Below, one piece after another: positions 5,826-6,055 of a stretch of 6,055 bases of DNA (position 1 is the stretch's first letter; the number at the start of each line of letters is the position of its first letter). The DNA comes from Nautiliaceae bacterium. Lineage in GTDB: Bacteria; Campylobacterota; Campylobacteria; Campylobacterales; Nautiliaceae. A program made the translations under genes and the position numbers. The stretch covers positions 1-6,055 of the forward strand of contig JAMOSM010000142.1 in assembly GCA_027063075.1 (NCBI GenBank), read 5' to 3'. Below the pieces are notes generated by a model. The model ran no database searches, was not told the origin of the DNA, and worked only from the letters and a program-made list of their open reading frames with translations.

Positions 5826-6055
5826 ATGAAAAAAAAGATTGCTCTTGTTTTGTTGATAGTACTGATTGTTGTAAGTGCTTTTGCTCTTTATAAATATATC
5901 GTATTTACTAAAAATTACGCTTCAAGCAACGCCGTTTTTGTAAAATCAGATTCACTGACTTTTCTTAGTTTTAAAATTCCTGGAAAAATAGAAAAAATTT
6001 ATGTTAATGAAGGCGATGAAGTAAAAAAAGGCACTCTTTTAGCAAAACTCGATAC
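5826..6055 (+). CDS. HlyD/EmrA-type membrane fusion protein, N-terminal part (runs off the window)
   Basis: The first 76 residues of a periplasmic adaptor subunit that joins an inner-membrane transporter to an outer-membrane channel. A short basic start (MKKK) and one hydrophobic helix (about 5-22) anchor it in the inner membrane. They are followed by 'SSNAVFVKSDSLTFLSFKIPGKIEKIYV' and 'NEGDEVKKGTLLAKLD', the first half of the biotinyl-lipoyl-like domain of HlyD proteins. The helix lacks a lipobox Cys, which favours an EmrA/YbhG-type anchored form over lipoprotein adaptors such as AcrA. It has its own promoter and a good ribosome site (GAGG at 5817-5820), so it is probably a separate transcription unit from pgl. 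The transporter partner should lie downstream and decides whether this is MFS, ABC or RND efflux; that cannot be told from here. Confidence 0.85.
   Translation, partial: MKKKIALVLLIVLIVVSAFALYKYIVFTKNYASSNAVFVKSDSLTFLSFKIPGKIEKIYVNEGDEVKKGTLLAKLD

Noticed and set aside
1..6055. tRNA, rRNA, CRISPR array, insertion sequence or attachment site
   Set aside because: The window is almost fully coding; I saw no repeat-spacer pattern, transposase motif, terminal inverted repeats or tRNA-like cloverleaf.

Overview
This window looks like part of a protein N-glycosylation (pgl) locus from a Campylobacterota (epsilonproteobacterial) genome. The DNA is very AT-rich, the genes are tightly packed on one strand, and several products match the Campylobacter Pgl proteins motif for motif. 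The low GC content and the divergence from Campylobacter suggest a deep-branching, possibly vent-associated lineage such as Nautiliales. That placement is an inference, not a proof.

Layout, all on the + strand: the 3' end of a GT2 glycosyltransferase (2-271); pglB, the oligosaccharyltransferase (281-2404); a pglC-type phosphoglycosyl transferase (2401-2991); pglE, a PLP sugar aminotransferase (2993-4069); pglF, a membrane-bound UDP-GlcNAc 4,6-dehydratase (about 4050-5780); a strong sigma70-type promoter (5777-5805); and the 5' end of a HlyD/EmrA-type membrane fusion protein (5826 to the window edge). Junctions inside the pgl block are 9 bp, a 4-bp ATGA overlap, 1 bp and a roughly 20-bp overlap. 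This points to one translationally coupled operon that stops at pglF. No gap reaches 300 bases.

Inferred pathway: PglF oxidises, dehydrates and reduces UDP-GlcNAc to the UDP-4-keto-6-deoxy sugar. PglE transaminates it to the 4-amino sugar. In Campylobacter, PglD then N-acetylates it to UDP-diNAcBac and PglC moves the phospho-sugar onto undecaprenyl phosphate. GT enzymes extend the glycan, a flippase (PglK) turns it over, and PglB transfers it to Asn in the periplasm. Here pglD is missing from its usual place between pglC and pglE, and pglA, pglH, pglJ and pglK are not in the window.

Points of interest: the PglC homologue belongs to a different-looking PGT subtype from Campylobacter PglC and has distinct codon use. 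PglB keeps the residues that predict a D/E-X-N-X-S/T sequon and carries one complete such sequon in its own periplasmic domain. It also appears to have an extra segment with a vicinal Cys pair after the last membrane helix. I did not find a wholly new system; this is a variant of a known one.
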